Part shown: piece by piece, positions 1-6,145 of the stretch | Numbering within the stretch: the first letter of the stretch is position 1 | How the letters are laid out: each line of letters opens with the position of its first letter | Assembly (NCBI GenBank): GCA_903827735.1 | Contig: CAIKJM010000110.1 | Span: 1-6,145, forward strand | Direction: 5' to 3' | From: an uncultured Rhodanobacter sp. | GTDB lineage: Bacteria > Pseudomonadota > Gammaproteobacteria > Xanthomonadales > Rhodanobacteraceae | Length of the DNA stretch: 6,145 nucleotides | Notes under the pieces: generated by a model | The model's input: only the letters and a program-made list of their open reading frames with translations | Databases searched by the model: none | Told to the model about the DNA's origin: nothing | Translations under genes and position numbers: made by a program

Positions 1-1459
1 CCTCGGTCGGCACCGGATCGGCCTCGATGCCACCGGGATGCGGCTCATAAAACATCGGTTCGAGCAGATGCACCAGCGGCACGTCGAGAAAGTCCATCAC
101 CTCGCTCACGGCGAAGCGGCTTTCGGCCAGATCGAACGCCTGCGTAAAGGCGCTCATCAACGGATGCGCGCGCGCCAGCCCGACGTCCGCCAGATGCCAG
201 GGAATATGCGTAGGGTCGCTTCGATACTGCGCCTGCTCGCCAAACACGGCGGCGAGGTAGGGCGCGTAGGCGCTGATGTCAGGTGCCATCACTACGATGT
301 CGCGATGCTGCAGGTTCGGCTCGTCGGCCAGCGCGCGCAGCAGGGTGTTTTTCAGCACCTCCAGTTCGCGCAGCAGTGTGTGGCAGGCGTGTACGCGCAG
401 GCTGGCGTCGTCGCGCGGGGCGGGCAGCACGTCTTCGGCGCGTTCGCCGTTGTCTATCGCCTTGCGAACCGCCTCACCGACCAGCTCCGGCTGCAGGCAG
501 CGGATGCTGGACTGCAGCTGGGCGAGCAGGGAGGTGTCGCCGGGCAGCGGTTCGGCCTCGTCCAGCGCGTCGCGTTCGTCGATGGCGTCGCAGTCGTCCA
601 GGGTCAGACAGAAATCCTGGGCGATGCGGCCCAGCGCGACCAGCAGCGGATGGCCAACCTCGAAATACAGCGCGTCGGGGTCGTCCTGCCGCTCCAACAG
701 AAAGCGCTGCCGGCGCAGATAGACCCAGTGCTCGCGGCACGGATCGGGAAAATACAGATGCACCGTGCGATGCAGCGCGCAGGCCTGCAGCGCGGCGAGC
801 ACGTCGGGCGGCAGGTGGCTGATGCCGAACACATGCAGCGGCGTGCTGTCCTGGGCGCGCTCGGCCTGCAGCGCATCGAGCAAGGCGCTGCTGCGCTGGG
901 CGCGATGCGGCCGGTTGATGGCGTGCTGTACCTGCCGCCACAGCGCCGCCTGCCAGTCGCGCGCGTGCTTGCCGGGGTGCTGCTCCCAGTCGAGAATCCA
1001 GTCGGGCCGGTAGGTGAGGTATTGCGTGTACACGCCAGCCAGGTATTCGGCGAGCTGAAAGCGGCGGCGTGCGGAATCATCGCCGGCCAGGTACGCGCTG
1101 ACTTCGGCTGATCCCAGCATCGGCAACGCCATCAGCAGCCGCCAGCGCAGCACATCGCTGCGATACGCGCCGCCGATCAGCGCCTCGTCGCCCAAGGTGC
1201 GACGCGCCACGCGCTCGAACCACTGCCACGGCAAGATCATCTCGATGTTCGCCGCGATGCCGTGGCCGCCTCGGGGGCTGGGCCGATGCGCAAAGCGGCC
1301 CAGCAGCCAGCGCTTCAGGCCCGGATGCGCCACCACGACGGTTTGCGCGGTCAGTGGATTGGCCGGCCGTTCGGCCTCGAGCAGTGTTGCCAGGGTGTCG
1401 GCGAGCCGTTCGGTGCGGCTGCCGCGGTGCACGATCAAGCCGTTGGCGTTTGAATTCAT
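1..1459 (-). CDS. recC: RecC, exodeoxyribonuclease V gamma subunit (N-terminal part, cut by window edge)
   Basis: RecC is the subunit of the RecBCD helicase-nuclease that holds the split DNA strands and scans for Chi during double-strand-break repair. It acts in the cytoplasm. The reverse strand reads without a stop for 486 codons from ATG at 1459. Landmarks match E. coli RecC in order as I remember it: HGIAANIEMILP (about residue 70), RRRFQLAEYLAGVYTQYLTY followed by RPDW (about 135), FGISHLPPDVLAALQ (about 215), HLYFPDPCREHW (about 235), GHPLLVALGRIAQDF (about 270), and RDIVVMAPDISAYAPYLAAV with FGEQ after it (about 395). The start is fixed by an in-frame TAG at 1469-1471, four codons upstream; I see no strong Shine-Dalgarno before it. 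E. coli RecC is about 1,120 residues, so roughly 40% is here. It diverges from the c-di-GMP gene. After SEVMDFLDVP (about residue 455) the sequence departs from the usual RecC pattern; see findings. Confidence 0.93.
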   Translation of the reverse strand, partial: MNSNANGLIVHRGSRTERLADTLATLLEAERPANPLTAQTVVVAHPGLKRWLLGRFAHRPSPRGGHGIAANIEMILPWQWFERVARRTLGDEALIGGAYRSDVLRWRLLMALPMLGSAEVSAYLAGDDSARRRFQLAEYLAGVYTQYLTYRPDWILDWEQHPGKHARDWQAALWRQVQHAINRPHRAQRSSALLDALQAERAQDSTPLHVFGISHLPPDVLAALQACALHRTVHLYFPDPCREHWVYLRRQRFLLERQDDPDALYFEVGHPLLVALGRIAQDFCLTLDDCDAIDERDALDEAEPLPGDTSLLAQLQSSIRCLQPELVGEAVRKAIDNGERAEDVLPAPRDDASLRVHACHTLLRELEVLKNTLLRALADEPNLQHRDIVVMAPDISAYAPYLAAVFGEQAQYRSDPTHIPWHLADVGLARAHPLMSAFTQAFDLAESRFAVSEVMDFLDVPLVHLLEPMFYEPHPGGIEADPVPTE

Positions 1460-1500
1460 CGGTAAAGACTAAGGTATCTCGGTCTCAATCGGCGATACGG

Positions 1501-1516
1501 GGCAACGGGGTTTGCC
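1501..1516. repeat. Inverted repeat GGCAA/TTGCC in the divergent intergenic region
   Basis: GGCAA (1501-1505) and TTGCC (1512-1516) flank a 6-base spacer CGGGGT. Beyond a two-base bulge, AC (1497-1498) could pair with GT (1517-1518). The block also contains ACGGGG twice (1497-1502 and 1505-1510), 8 bases apart. It lies 42 bases upstream of the recC start. It could be an operator or a weak RNA hairpin, and it could also be chance in GC-rich DNA. Confidence 0.3.
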
Positions 1517-1526
1517 GTGTTCATGC

Positions 1527-1540
1527 GCCGGTGCGCCGGC
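1527..1540. repeat. Inverted repeat GCCGG-TGCG-CCGGC
   Basis: GCCGG (1527-1531) and CCGGC (1536-1540) form a perfect 5-bp, all G/C stem around a 4-base loop. It abuts the next inverted repeat and shares base 1540 with it. It sits in the middle of the recC / c-di-GMP gene intergenic region. Role unknown. Confidence 0.35.
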
Positions 1541-1557
1541 CTCGTTCGGGGACGAGG
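1540..1557. repeat. Inverted repeat CCTCGT-TCGGGG-ACGAGG
   Basis: CCTCGT (1540-1545) and ACGAGG (1552-1557) form a perfect 6-bp inverted repeat with a 6-base spacer. It lies about 86 bases before the start of the c-di-GMP gene and about 80 bases before that of recC. It is not followed by a T-run on either strand, so a rho-independent terminator is unlikely. An operator half-site pair or a hairpin in a 5' leader is possible. Confidence 0.35.
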
Positions 1558-1572
1558 TCGGAGAGCAATATT

Positions 1573-1615
1573 CACGATGCAGCCACTGACGTTCGGCGCA
1601 CGATTCAGGCACGAT
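1573..1615. repeat. Three direct copies of CACGAT upstream of the c-di-GMP gene
   Basis: CACGAT occurs at 1573-1578, 1599-1604 and 1610-1615. The last two are 11 bases apart, about one helical turn, and both are preceded by G. Direct repeats at one-turn spacing are typical of sites for dimeric regulators. The third copy overlaps the ATGGGCCCAT palindrome. No regulator can be named from this, and a hexamer repeated three times could be chance. Confidence 0.3.
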
Positions 1616-1643
1616 GGGCCCATACGTGGTTTCGGGGTAGGCG
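1611..1643 (+). promoter_or_regulatory. Palindrome plus ribosome binding region of the c-di-GMP gene
   Basis: ATGGGCCCAT at 1614-1623 is a perfect 10-bp palindrome. With one bulged A it extends to ACG (1611-1613) pairing with CGT (1625-1627). It ends just before the likely Shine-Dalgarno GGGGTAGG (1634-1641), whose end lies two bases before ATG 1644. An in-frame TAG at 1638-1640 rules out any upstream start, so this site decides the start. The palindrome could be an operator or an RNA structure near the ribosome site. Confidence 0.45.
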
Positions 1644-4600
1644 ATGTCGAGTCTGGAACAGGCACGTGGCGAACTGCGCGAGCGCTTTTATCAAAGCGTG
1701 GCGGAGACGCTCACGCTGTTGCATACCGCGCCCGGCTACGATCGCCGCCTGGCGATGGTCGAGATCACGCGCATTCTTTCGTCGATCATCGAGCTGCCGC
1801 TGGTGTGGATCGGGCGGCGTGAGCCCAATCGCTCCGATATCGACATGGTGGCTGCGGCGGGTCCCGAGGCTGATTACGCGTACGACCTTCGGCTCAGTAC
1901 CGACGAAAACCATCCGGGCGGACGCGGTCCGCTCGCTCTGGCGTATCGACAGGGCGGTGCGCGCGTTACGTCCATCGACGATCCGGCTTTTGCGCCATGG
2001 CGCGAGGCCGCCAGGCGGCGATATTTCGGTTCGGTTATCACGGCGATATCCGGCACGCGCGACGGCGGCCAGATCAGTCTTTCGGCGTATTCGCGAAACG
2101 ACGGGCTGGCGCTGAACGACGAGCTGCTGGACTGGGCGCAGCGCCTGGCCGAGGAGCTGGCGCGCTTCTGGGATCACCAGGCCCTGCTCGAACGCAATAT
2201 GCGCATGAGCCGCTACCGCGATGCGCAGCGCACGATCCAGCGCGCGCTGCTGGATCAGCCCGATCCTGACGCAGTGTATCGAACCCTGGCGCATGCGCTG
2301 GTGGAGATCGCCGGCGCCGCCGCGGTGGATGTTTACGCAGCAGAAGAAGGGAAGGACACGCTGCAGCGCGTAGCCCTGGTCGGGCCGATGGCCGAAGCGA
2401 TGCGCGCGCTGCCAATGCCCGATCGCTACAGCGAAGATCCCGATGCGCCATCGCGCACCCGCGTCTTCATGCATGGTCAGCCGGTGGTGCTGATTCGCCC
2501 TTCTGAGTATCCCGGCGCGTCCCAGCCCTGGCGCGACCCTCCGCTGTCGCAAACCGGTGCGGTTGGCTGCTGGCCGGTGTTGGCGGCCTCGGACGACCAC
2601 GGTAGGCCCGTGCCGGTGGCGGTGATTGCGCTGGTCACCGTCGAGGCCGATGCGTTCGATGACGAAATGCGCCGTCTGCTGGACGAAATCGCCGAGGCCG
2701 CTGGCTTGGCCCTGCGTCAGCACAGCCAGCGTCGCTCGCTGTATCAGGAGCAGAAGCGGCAGACCTATCTGGCGCTGCACGACGCGCTCACCGGTTTGCC
2801 CAACCGCCGCGCGCTTGATCTACGGCTTGAAAAAGTGCTCGCCAAGGCGAAGCGTGAGGTCAATCTGGTAGCGCTGGGCCTGCTCGATATGGACGATTTG
2901 AAGCCGATCAACGACCGCTACGGCCACGCCATGGGCGATCGTATTCTGGTTGGCATTGCCGCGCGCCTGCGTCATGCCTTGCGCAGCGAGGATTACGTGG
3001 CGCGCCTGGGCGGTGACGAGTTCGTGCTGCTGTTCGACCAGATCGACGGCGAGGAGGATCTGGACGCCTTGCTCGATCGCGTGGGCGACGCGTTGCAGCA
3101 GCCCATGGTGATCGACGGCAACACCTTCCAACTGTCGGCCAGTCTCGGCATCGCGCTGTTTCCGTTGCATGCCGACGCGAATGGCGAGCAGCTGCTGCGG
3201 CGCGCGGACCAGGCGATGTACCAGGTCAAAGCGCAAAAGCGCGGACGCAGCCGCTGGTGGTCGTTGCCAACGTCACCCGATCGCGTCAGCGTATTGCCGG
3301 CTGAGCTCGATGCGCACGGCATAACGCCGTACGGCCCGGCGGCCGAGGACCTGCTGACGAGCGGTTTCAGCGCGGTGGAGGCAAGGCTGCCGCGTGTGAT
3401 GGAGCACTTCTACGCCGAACTGCAGCTGCACGAAGGCATGGCCGCCATGCTCGGCGTACTGCCTGCCGAGGGTATGGCCGACTTCAAGCGGCGCGTGGCC
3501 GACCACGTGCGAATGCTGTTTCAGCCGGAACTGACGTGGGAAGCGCATCGCGCCAACGCCATGCGCGCCGGCCTGACCTATGCTGCTTGCGGCGCCGAGG
3601 AAGTGTGGCTGCTGGAGGTGATCGACCGGCTGCGTGAGGTGCTGGTTTCCACGTTGGGCGGCGGGGTGGAGCGGGACGCGCGGCCGCTGAGTATTGTGCT
3701 GCAGCGTCTCGGGCTGGAGCGCCAGTGGCAGTTGGAAAGCATGCGCACCCTGCAGCGCCGCCGCGTGGCCGTGCTGGCCAAGCTCAACGCGCTGGCTTGG
3801 TCGGCGGAAAGCTATCTGGATCTGATTGAGGGCGTAGTACACACGCTGGCCGCGCACGAGGAGGTGCTGGCCAGCGCGGTGGGGCGACCGGATGCGAACG
3901 GCAAGCTCACGTATGAGGCCGTGTGCGGTGACGTTTTCGCACGCTACCTGCAGGCGCTGGAAAATGGCGAAGTGGCGCCTATCTTGGTCAGTGCGGACCG
4001 CCCCGAAGGCAATGGTCCCAGCGGCCGCGCGTGGCGCACCGCTACCGTGCAACGCTGTCCGCATTACGCCACCGACCCCAGCATGACGAGCTGGCGCGAT
4101 CTGGGTGTGACTATGGGCCTGGTTTCCAGCGTCGCCATTCCGCTATGTCCGTCACCGCGTTCCCCGGCGGCGGTGCTGACGATCTACGGTGCTTTTCCCG
4201 GCGGCTTTCAGAGCGAGGATCAGCAGGCCTTTGTCGAGCAGATCAAGACCGTGCTCGATCTAGCCCTGTCGCGTCTGGCGCCTCCCCGCCCCGGCGCCGA
4301 GCTGCTGCCGTTTTTCGTGCGCGAGCGCTGGCGCGGCTTGATCACCACCGACGCGATGCAGATGCACTATCAGCCGGTGGTGCGCTTGGCCGACGGCTAC
4401 ATTGCCGAGCTGGAGGCTCTGGCTCGACTGCGGGATGCCGACGGCGAGCTGCTGCTGCCAGCGCGATTTCTTCCCGCGCTCGGCGATTCCGAACTGGTCC
4501 AGCTGTTCGGCCAGGGCCTGACCCAGGCCACCGCCTGCCGCCAGCGTTTGGCCGGGCTCGGCTTCACGTTGGATATATCGGTCAACATCCCGGCGGTTGC

Positions 4601-5408
4601 CGTCGAGGATTCGCGCTATGTCGAGATGGCGGCCGCCGTGCTGGCTGCAACCAGCTGCCCACCGGCGGCCGTGCTGCTGGAAATACTGGAATCGCCCATC
4701 GGCAACGGCGACTCGGCGCCGCGCGTGCTCAGCGGCATGAAGGCGCTGAAAGAACTCGGCGTACGCTTGGTCGAGGATGATCTCGGCGCTGGCTACAGCT
4801 CGCTGGTTCGACTGCGGCAGTGGCCGTTCGATCGGGTCAAGATCGATCAGGCGCTGGTCAAGCAGGTGAGCGATGATCCGCTGCGTACGCTGCGCTTTAT
4901 TCGCCAGCTGATCCGGCTCGGCCACGATCTCGATCTCGAAGTGGTGGTCGAAGGTCTGGAGACCACTGGGCTGATTGAGGCTGCATTGATTCTCGGCGCC
5001 GACCTGGGGCAGGGTTATGCATTGGCGCGGCCCATGCCGGCCGACCGCCTACAGGGCTGGCTGGCCGGTACGCGCACGTCGGCCGATGCGGAGCATCCCA
5101 TCACCGCACTGGGCGCGTTGGCGTCTGCGCTGTTTTGGGAGGAACGCCTGACGGCGCTGCCTTCGCATCCGACGTTCTGGAAATCCCACGCAGAGGCGAC
5201 CTGCGCGCTGGCCCACTATCTGGAATGCGGCGAAGGCGTGTCCACTCAGCTCGTTCGCGCGCACGCCGCCATGCATAAGGCCTCCGTCAGCGGCCCCGCC
5301 GATTCCGCTTATCGCAAGATTCGCAGCGAATTCATCGATCTTTTGATCGAGCACGTCAAAGCCGAGGAAGAGCGGCACGATCGGGCAGCGCCAGTCGAGT
5401 CGGTCTAG
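1644..5408 (+). CDS. Multisensor cyclic-di-GMP enzyme: GAF-GAF-GGDEF-globin-like-GAF-EAL-CZB-like
   Basis: Predicted to make and break cyclic di-GMP in the cytoplasm; no signal peptide or membrane segment is visible in 1254 residues. Domains: GAF 25-180; GAF 205-360; GGDEF 373-535; globin-like helical domain 562-706; GAF 720-877; EAL 890-1145; CZB-like helical tail 1155-1240. The cyclase site is complete: D415, K420, N423, D432 and GGDEF at 456-460, with inhibitory-site RSED at 447-450. The EAL site is also complete: E924-A925-L926, N981, E1013/E1016, D1045-D1046, K1066, E1103, E1106, Q1123. The signature loop reads DDLGAG instead of the usual DDFGTG. The globin-like part has Tyr590 at the usual distal position and Tyr646 where proximal His is expected. 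The tail keeps C1187, H1207 and H1211. ATG 1644 is the first possible start because a TAG lies two codons upstream. The gene stands alone. Signals sensed, and net direction of activity, cannot be read from sequence. Confidence 0.93.
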   Translation: MSSLEQARGELRERFYQSVAETLTLLHTAPGYDRRLAMVEITRILSSIIELPLVWIGRREPNRSDIDMVAAAGPEADYAYDLRLSTDENHPGGRGPLALAYRQGGARVTSIDDPAFAPWREAARRRYFGSVITAISGTRDGGQISLSAYSRNDGLALNDELLDWAQRLAEELARFWDHQALLERNMRMSRYRDAQRTIQRALLDQPDPDAVYRTLAHALVEIAGAAAVDVYAAEEGKDTLQRVALVGPMAEAMRALPMPDRYSEDPDAPSRTRVFMHGQPVVLIRPSEYPGASQPWRDPPLSQTGAVGCWPVLAASDDHGRPVPVAVIALVTVEADAFDDEMRRLLDEIAEAAGLALRQHSQRRSLYQEQKRQTYLALHDALTGLPNRRALDLRLEKVLAKAKREVNLVALGLLDMDDLKPINDRYGHAMGDRILVGIAARLRHALRSEDYVARLGGDEFVLLFDQIDGEEDLDALLDRVGDALQQPMVIDGNTFQLSASLGIALFPLHADANGEQLLRRADQAMYQVKAQKRGRSRWWSLPTSPDRVSVLPAELDAHGITPYGPAAEDLLTSGFSAVEARLPRVMEHFYAELQLHEGMAAMLGVLPAEGMADFKRRVADHVRMLFQPELTWEAHRANAMRAGLTYAACGAEEVWLLEVIDRLREVLVSTLGGGVERDARPLSIVLQRLGLERQWQLESMRTLQRRRVAVLAKLNALAWSAESYLDLIEGVVHTLAAHEEVLASAVGRPDANGKLTYEAVCGDVFARYLQALENGEVAPILVSADRPEGNGPSGRAWRTATVQRCPHYATDPSMTSWRDLGVTMGLVSSVAIPLCPSPRSPAAVLTIYGAFPGGFQSEDQQAFVEQIKTVLDLALSRLAPPRPGAELLPFFVRERWRGLITTDAMQMHYQPVVRLADGYIAELEALARLRDADGELLLPARFLPALGDSELVQLFGQGLTQATACRQRLAGLGFTLDISVNIPAVAVEDSRYVEMAAAVLAATSCPPAAVLLEILESPIGNGDSAPRVLSGMKALKELGVRLVEDDLGAGYSSLVRLRQWPFDRVKIDQALVKQVSDDPLRTLRFIRQLIRLGHDLDLEVVVEGLETTGLIEAALILGADLGQGYALARPMPADRLQGWLAGTRTSADAEHPITALGALASALFWEERLTALPSHPTFWKSHAEATCALAHYLECGEGVSTQLVRAHAAMHKASVSGPADSAYRKIRSEFIDLLIEHVKAEEERHDRAAPVESV

Positions 5409-5536
5409 GGTCTTTGGTTCACCGAGTCTTTTCTTTAACAGTGGGTGCTTCGATCGCTCCTAAACGGCTTGTGGGCCGGCGGGTGGAGGCGTTACAGGCG
5501 TTTCCGACATCCGCGACATTGCTTATGCGAAGGACG
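5409..5536. other. Convergent intergenic stretch, nothing recognised
   Basis: This is the stretch after the stop of the c-di-GMP gene, up to the hairpin that follows. I find no convincing open frame, RNA gene or strong stem followed by a T-run. Only a 4-bp CGGC/GCCG stem (5465-5478) and a short repeat AGGCGTT are visible, and both could be chance. A long plus-strand frame that starts at 5414 runs antisense to the aldolase and is treated as a shadow. Confidence 0.5.
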
Positions 5537-5563
5537 ATGCCGAGGCTTCAATCACCTCGGCAT
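5537..5563. terminator. 9-bp perfect hairpin between convergent genes, probable transcription terminator
   Basis: ATGCCGAGG (5537-5545) and CCTCGGCAT (5555-5563) are perfect reverse complements around a 9-base loop, and a G-T wobble can extend the stem by one pair. It begins 24 bases after the aldolase stop on the minus strand and 128 bases after the stop of the plus-strand gene. That favours a role at the aldolase 3' end, possibly serving both directions. No clear T-run follows on either strand, so it is not a textbook intrinsic terminator. It could instead stabilise the mRNA end. Confidence 0.5.
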
Positions 5564-5587
5564 TGCTCAAGGCCGCGCAGGCGTACC

Positions 5588-6145
5588 TCAGGCCTTGTCG
5601 ACCGACGCCCGGTAAATTTCGTCGATCGCTTCGGCCAGCGCAGCGTCGAACTCGCTGTCGCTCATGGACTTCTTCAGATCGTTGATCAGCGCGCGCGAGA
5701 AGCTGGCGATCATGCCGTGGTTCTCGGCGAGCTTCTGGCAGGCTTCGGTGCGCGAATAGCCGCCCGAAAGCGCAACCACGCGCACGACCCGCGGATGCTC
5801 GATCAGCGGGCGATAAAAATCCGGCACGCTCGGAATCGTCAGCTTGAGCATGACGCGGCTGCTTTCCGGCAGCGCATCCAGACCCTTCAGCAGCTCATCG
5901 CGCAGGATCGACTCCGCGCCCGCCTTGTCCGGGCTCTTGATCGACACCTCCGGCTCCAGGATCGGCACCAGCCCGTGCGCTACGATCTGCTGGCCGATCT
6001 GGAACTGCTGTTTGGCAATCGCCGCGATGCCTTCCTTCGATGCGAGGTTGATCACTGAACGCATCTTGGTGCCGAAGATACCCACCTTCACCGCGCGCGC
6101 CAGCAAATCGTCCAGCCCGGGGATCGGCTTCATCAGCTGCACGCC
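5588..6145 (-). CDS. fda: Class I fructose-1,6-bisphosphate aldolase (C-terminal part, cut by window edge)
   Basis: This glycolytic/gluconeogenic enzyme cleaves fructose 1,6-bisphosphate to dihydroxyacetone phosphate and glyceraldehyde 3-phosphate through a Schiff-base lysine. The visible 185 codons end at TGA 5588-5590 and align closely with the staphylococcal-type class I enzyme (about 296 residues) as I recall it. Matches run through QLMKPI, IFGTKMRS, GLVPILEPEVSI, VMLKLTIP, VVRVVALSGGYSR and IASFSRAL. The Schiff-base lysine (Lys212 in S. aureus) is the K of LKLTIP, codon at 5843-5845. The first Glu of LEPEV corresponds to Glu175. The frame is open to the right edge, and GTG at 6140-6142 is an internal valine (GVQLMKP), so the true start lies outside. 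About 110 N-terminal residues are missing. It converges with the c-di-GMP gene. Confidence 0.95.
   Translation of the reverse strand, partial: GVQLMKPIPGLDDLLARAVKVGIFGTKMRSVINLASKEGIAAIAKQQFQIGQQIVAHGLVPILEPEVSIKSPDKAGAESILRDELLKGLDALPESSRVMLKLTIPSVPDFYRPLIEHPRVVRVVALSGGYSRTEACQKLAENHGMIASFSRALINDLKKSMSDSEFDAALAEAIDEIYRASVDKA

Noticed and set aside
38..1111. A 357-codon plus-strand open frame, with further plus-strand frames at 276-822 and 1197-1472
   Set aside because: They lie antisense to recC, whose protein matches RecC motif by motif. The plus-strand translations are rich in Gln, Arg and Ala and match no family I know, as expected of shadows in GC-rich DNA.
1545..1571. Possible sigma-70 promoter for the c-di-GMP gene (TTCGGG ... 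CAATAT)
   Set aside because: The spacing is only 15 bases and the -10 box matches poorly. I could not support any -35/-10 pair for either divergent gene.
1608..1623. Possible sigma-54 promoter (GGCACG at 1608-1613)
   Set aside because: The -24 half fits, but the -12 half reads GCCC instead of TTGC, so the element is incomplete.
1460..1643. A c-di-GMP riboswitch in the leader of the GGDEF-EAL gene
   Set aside because: I looked for the conserved GEMM-type segments (GGNCACGCA-like and tetraloop-receptor pieces) and did not find them. The hairpins present are too short.
1605..2780. A 391-codon minus-strand open frame, and other minus-strand frames through 5378
   Set aside because: They are antisense to the GAF-GGDEF-EAL gene, which has clear conserved motifs throughout. 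The reverse translations show no recognisable domain.
1644..5408. A two-gene fusion or frameshift within the large gene
   Set aside because: The frame is continuous over 1254 codons with conserved motifs from end to end and no shift in codon use. I see no internal ribosome site or start that would call for two genes.
5414..6058. A 214-codon plus-strand open frame
   Set aside because: It is antisense to the aldolase along most of its length and also covers the hairpin. The aldolase match on the other strand is unambiguous.

Overview
The window looks like a piece of ordinary chromosome from a GC-rich gammaproteobacterium. The codon use is strongly G/C-ending. A Xanthomonadales member, perhaps Rhodanobacteraceae, is my best guess. 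That guess rests on overall impression and on the mix of RecC, a very large GAF/GGDEF/EAL protein and a class I aldolase, not on any search. I see no IS element, phage gene, tRNA, rRNA or CRISPR array.

Layout from left to right. (1) Positions 1-1459, minus strand: the first 486 codons of recC (exodeoxyribonuclease V gamma subunit), cut by the left edge. (2) Positions 1460-1643: a divergent intergenic region of 184 bp with a run of small inverted repeats, three copies of CACGAT and a 10-bp perfect palindrome just ahead of the next gene's ribosome binding site. (3) Positions 1644-5408, plus strand: one complete gene for a 1254-residue soluble cyclic-di-GMP enzyme. I read its order as GAF - GAF - GGDEF - globin-like helical domain - GAF - EAL - C-terminal zinc-binding-like (CZB-like) helical domain. 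(4) Positions 5409-5587: a short convergent intergenic region with a 9-bp perfect hairpin. (5) Positions 5588-6145, minus strand: the C-terminal 185 residues of a class I fructose-1,6-bisphosphate aldolase, cut by the right edge.

The three genes do not form an operon. recC and the c-di-GMP gene diverge, and the c-di-GMP gene and the aldolase converge, so the big sensor gene is a monocistronic unit. It is the item of most interest. Both its synthesis site (GGDEF, with an intact RxxD inhibitory site) and its degradation site (EAL, with the usual metal and catalytic residues) look functional by motif. About 350 residues of sensory sequence sit between the two. By my alignment, the globin-like domain has Tyr where the proximal haem His is expected. 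The CZB-like tail keeps one Cys and two His but appears to lack the first His ligand.
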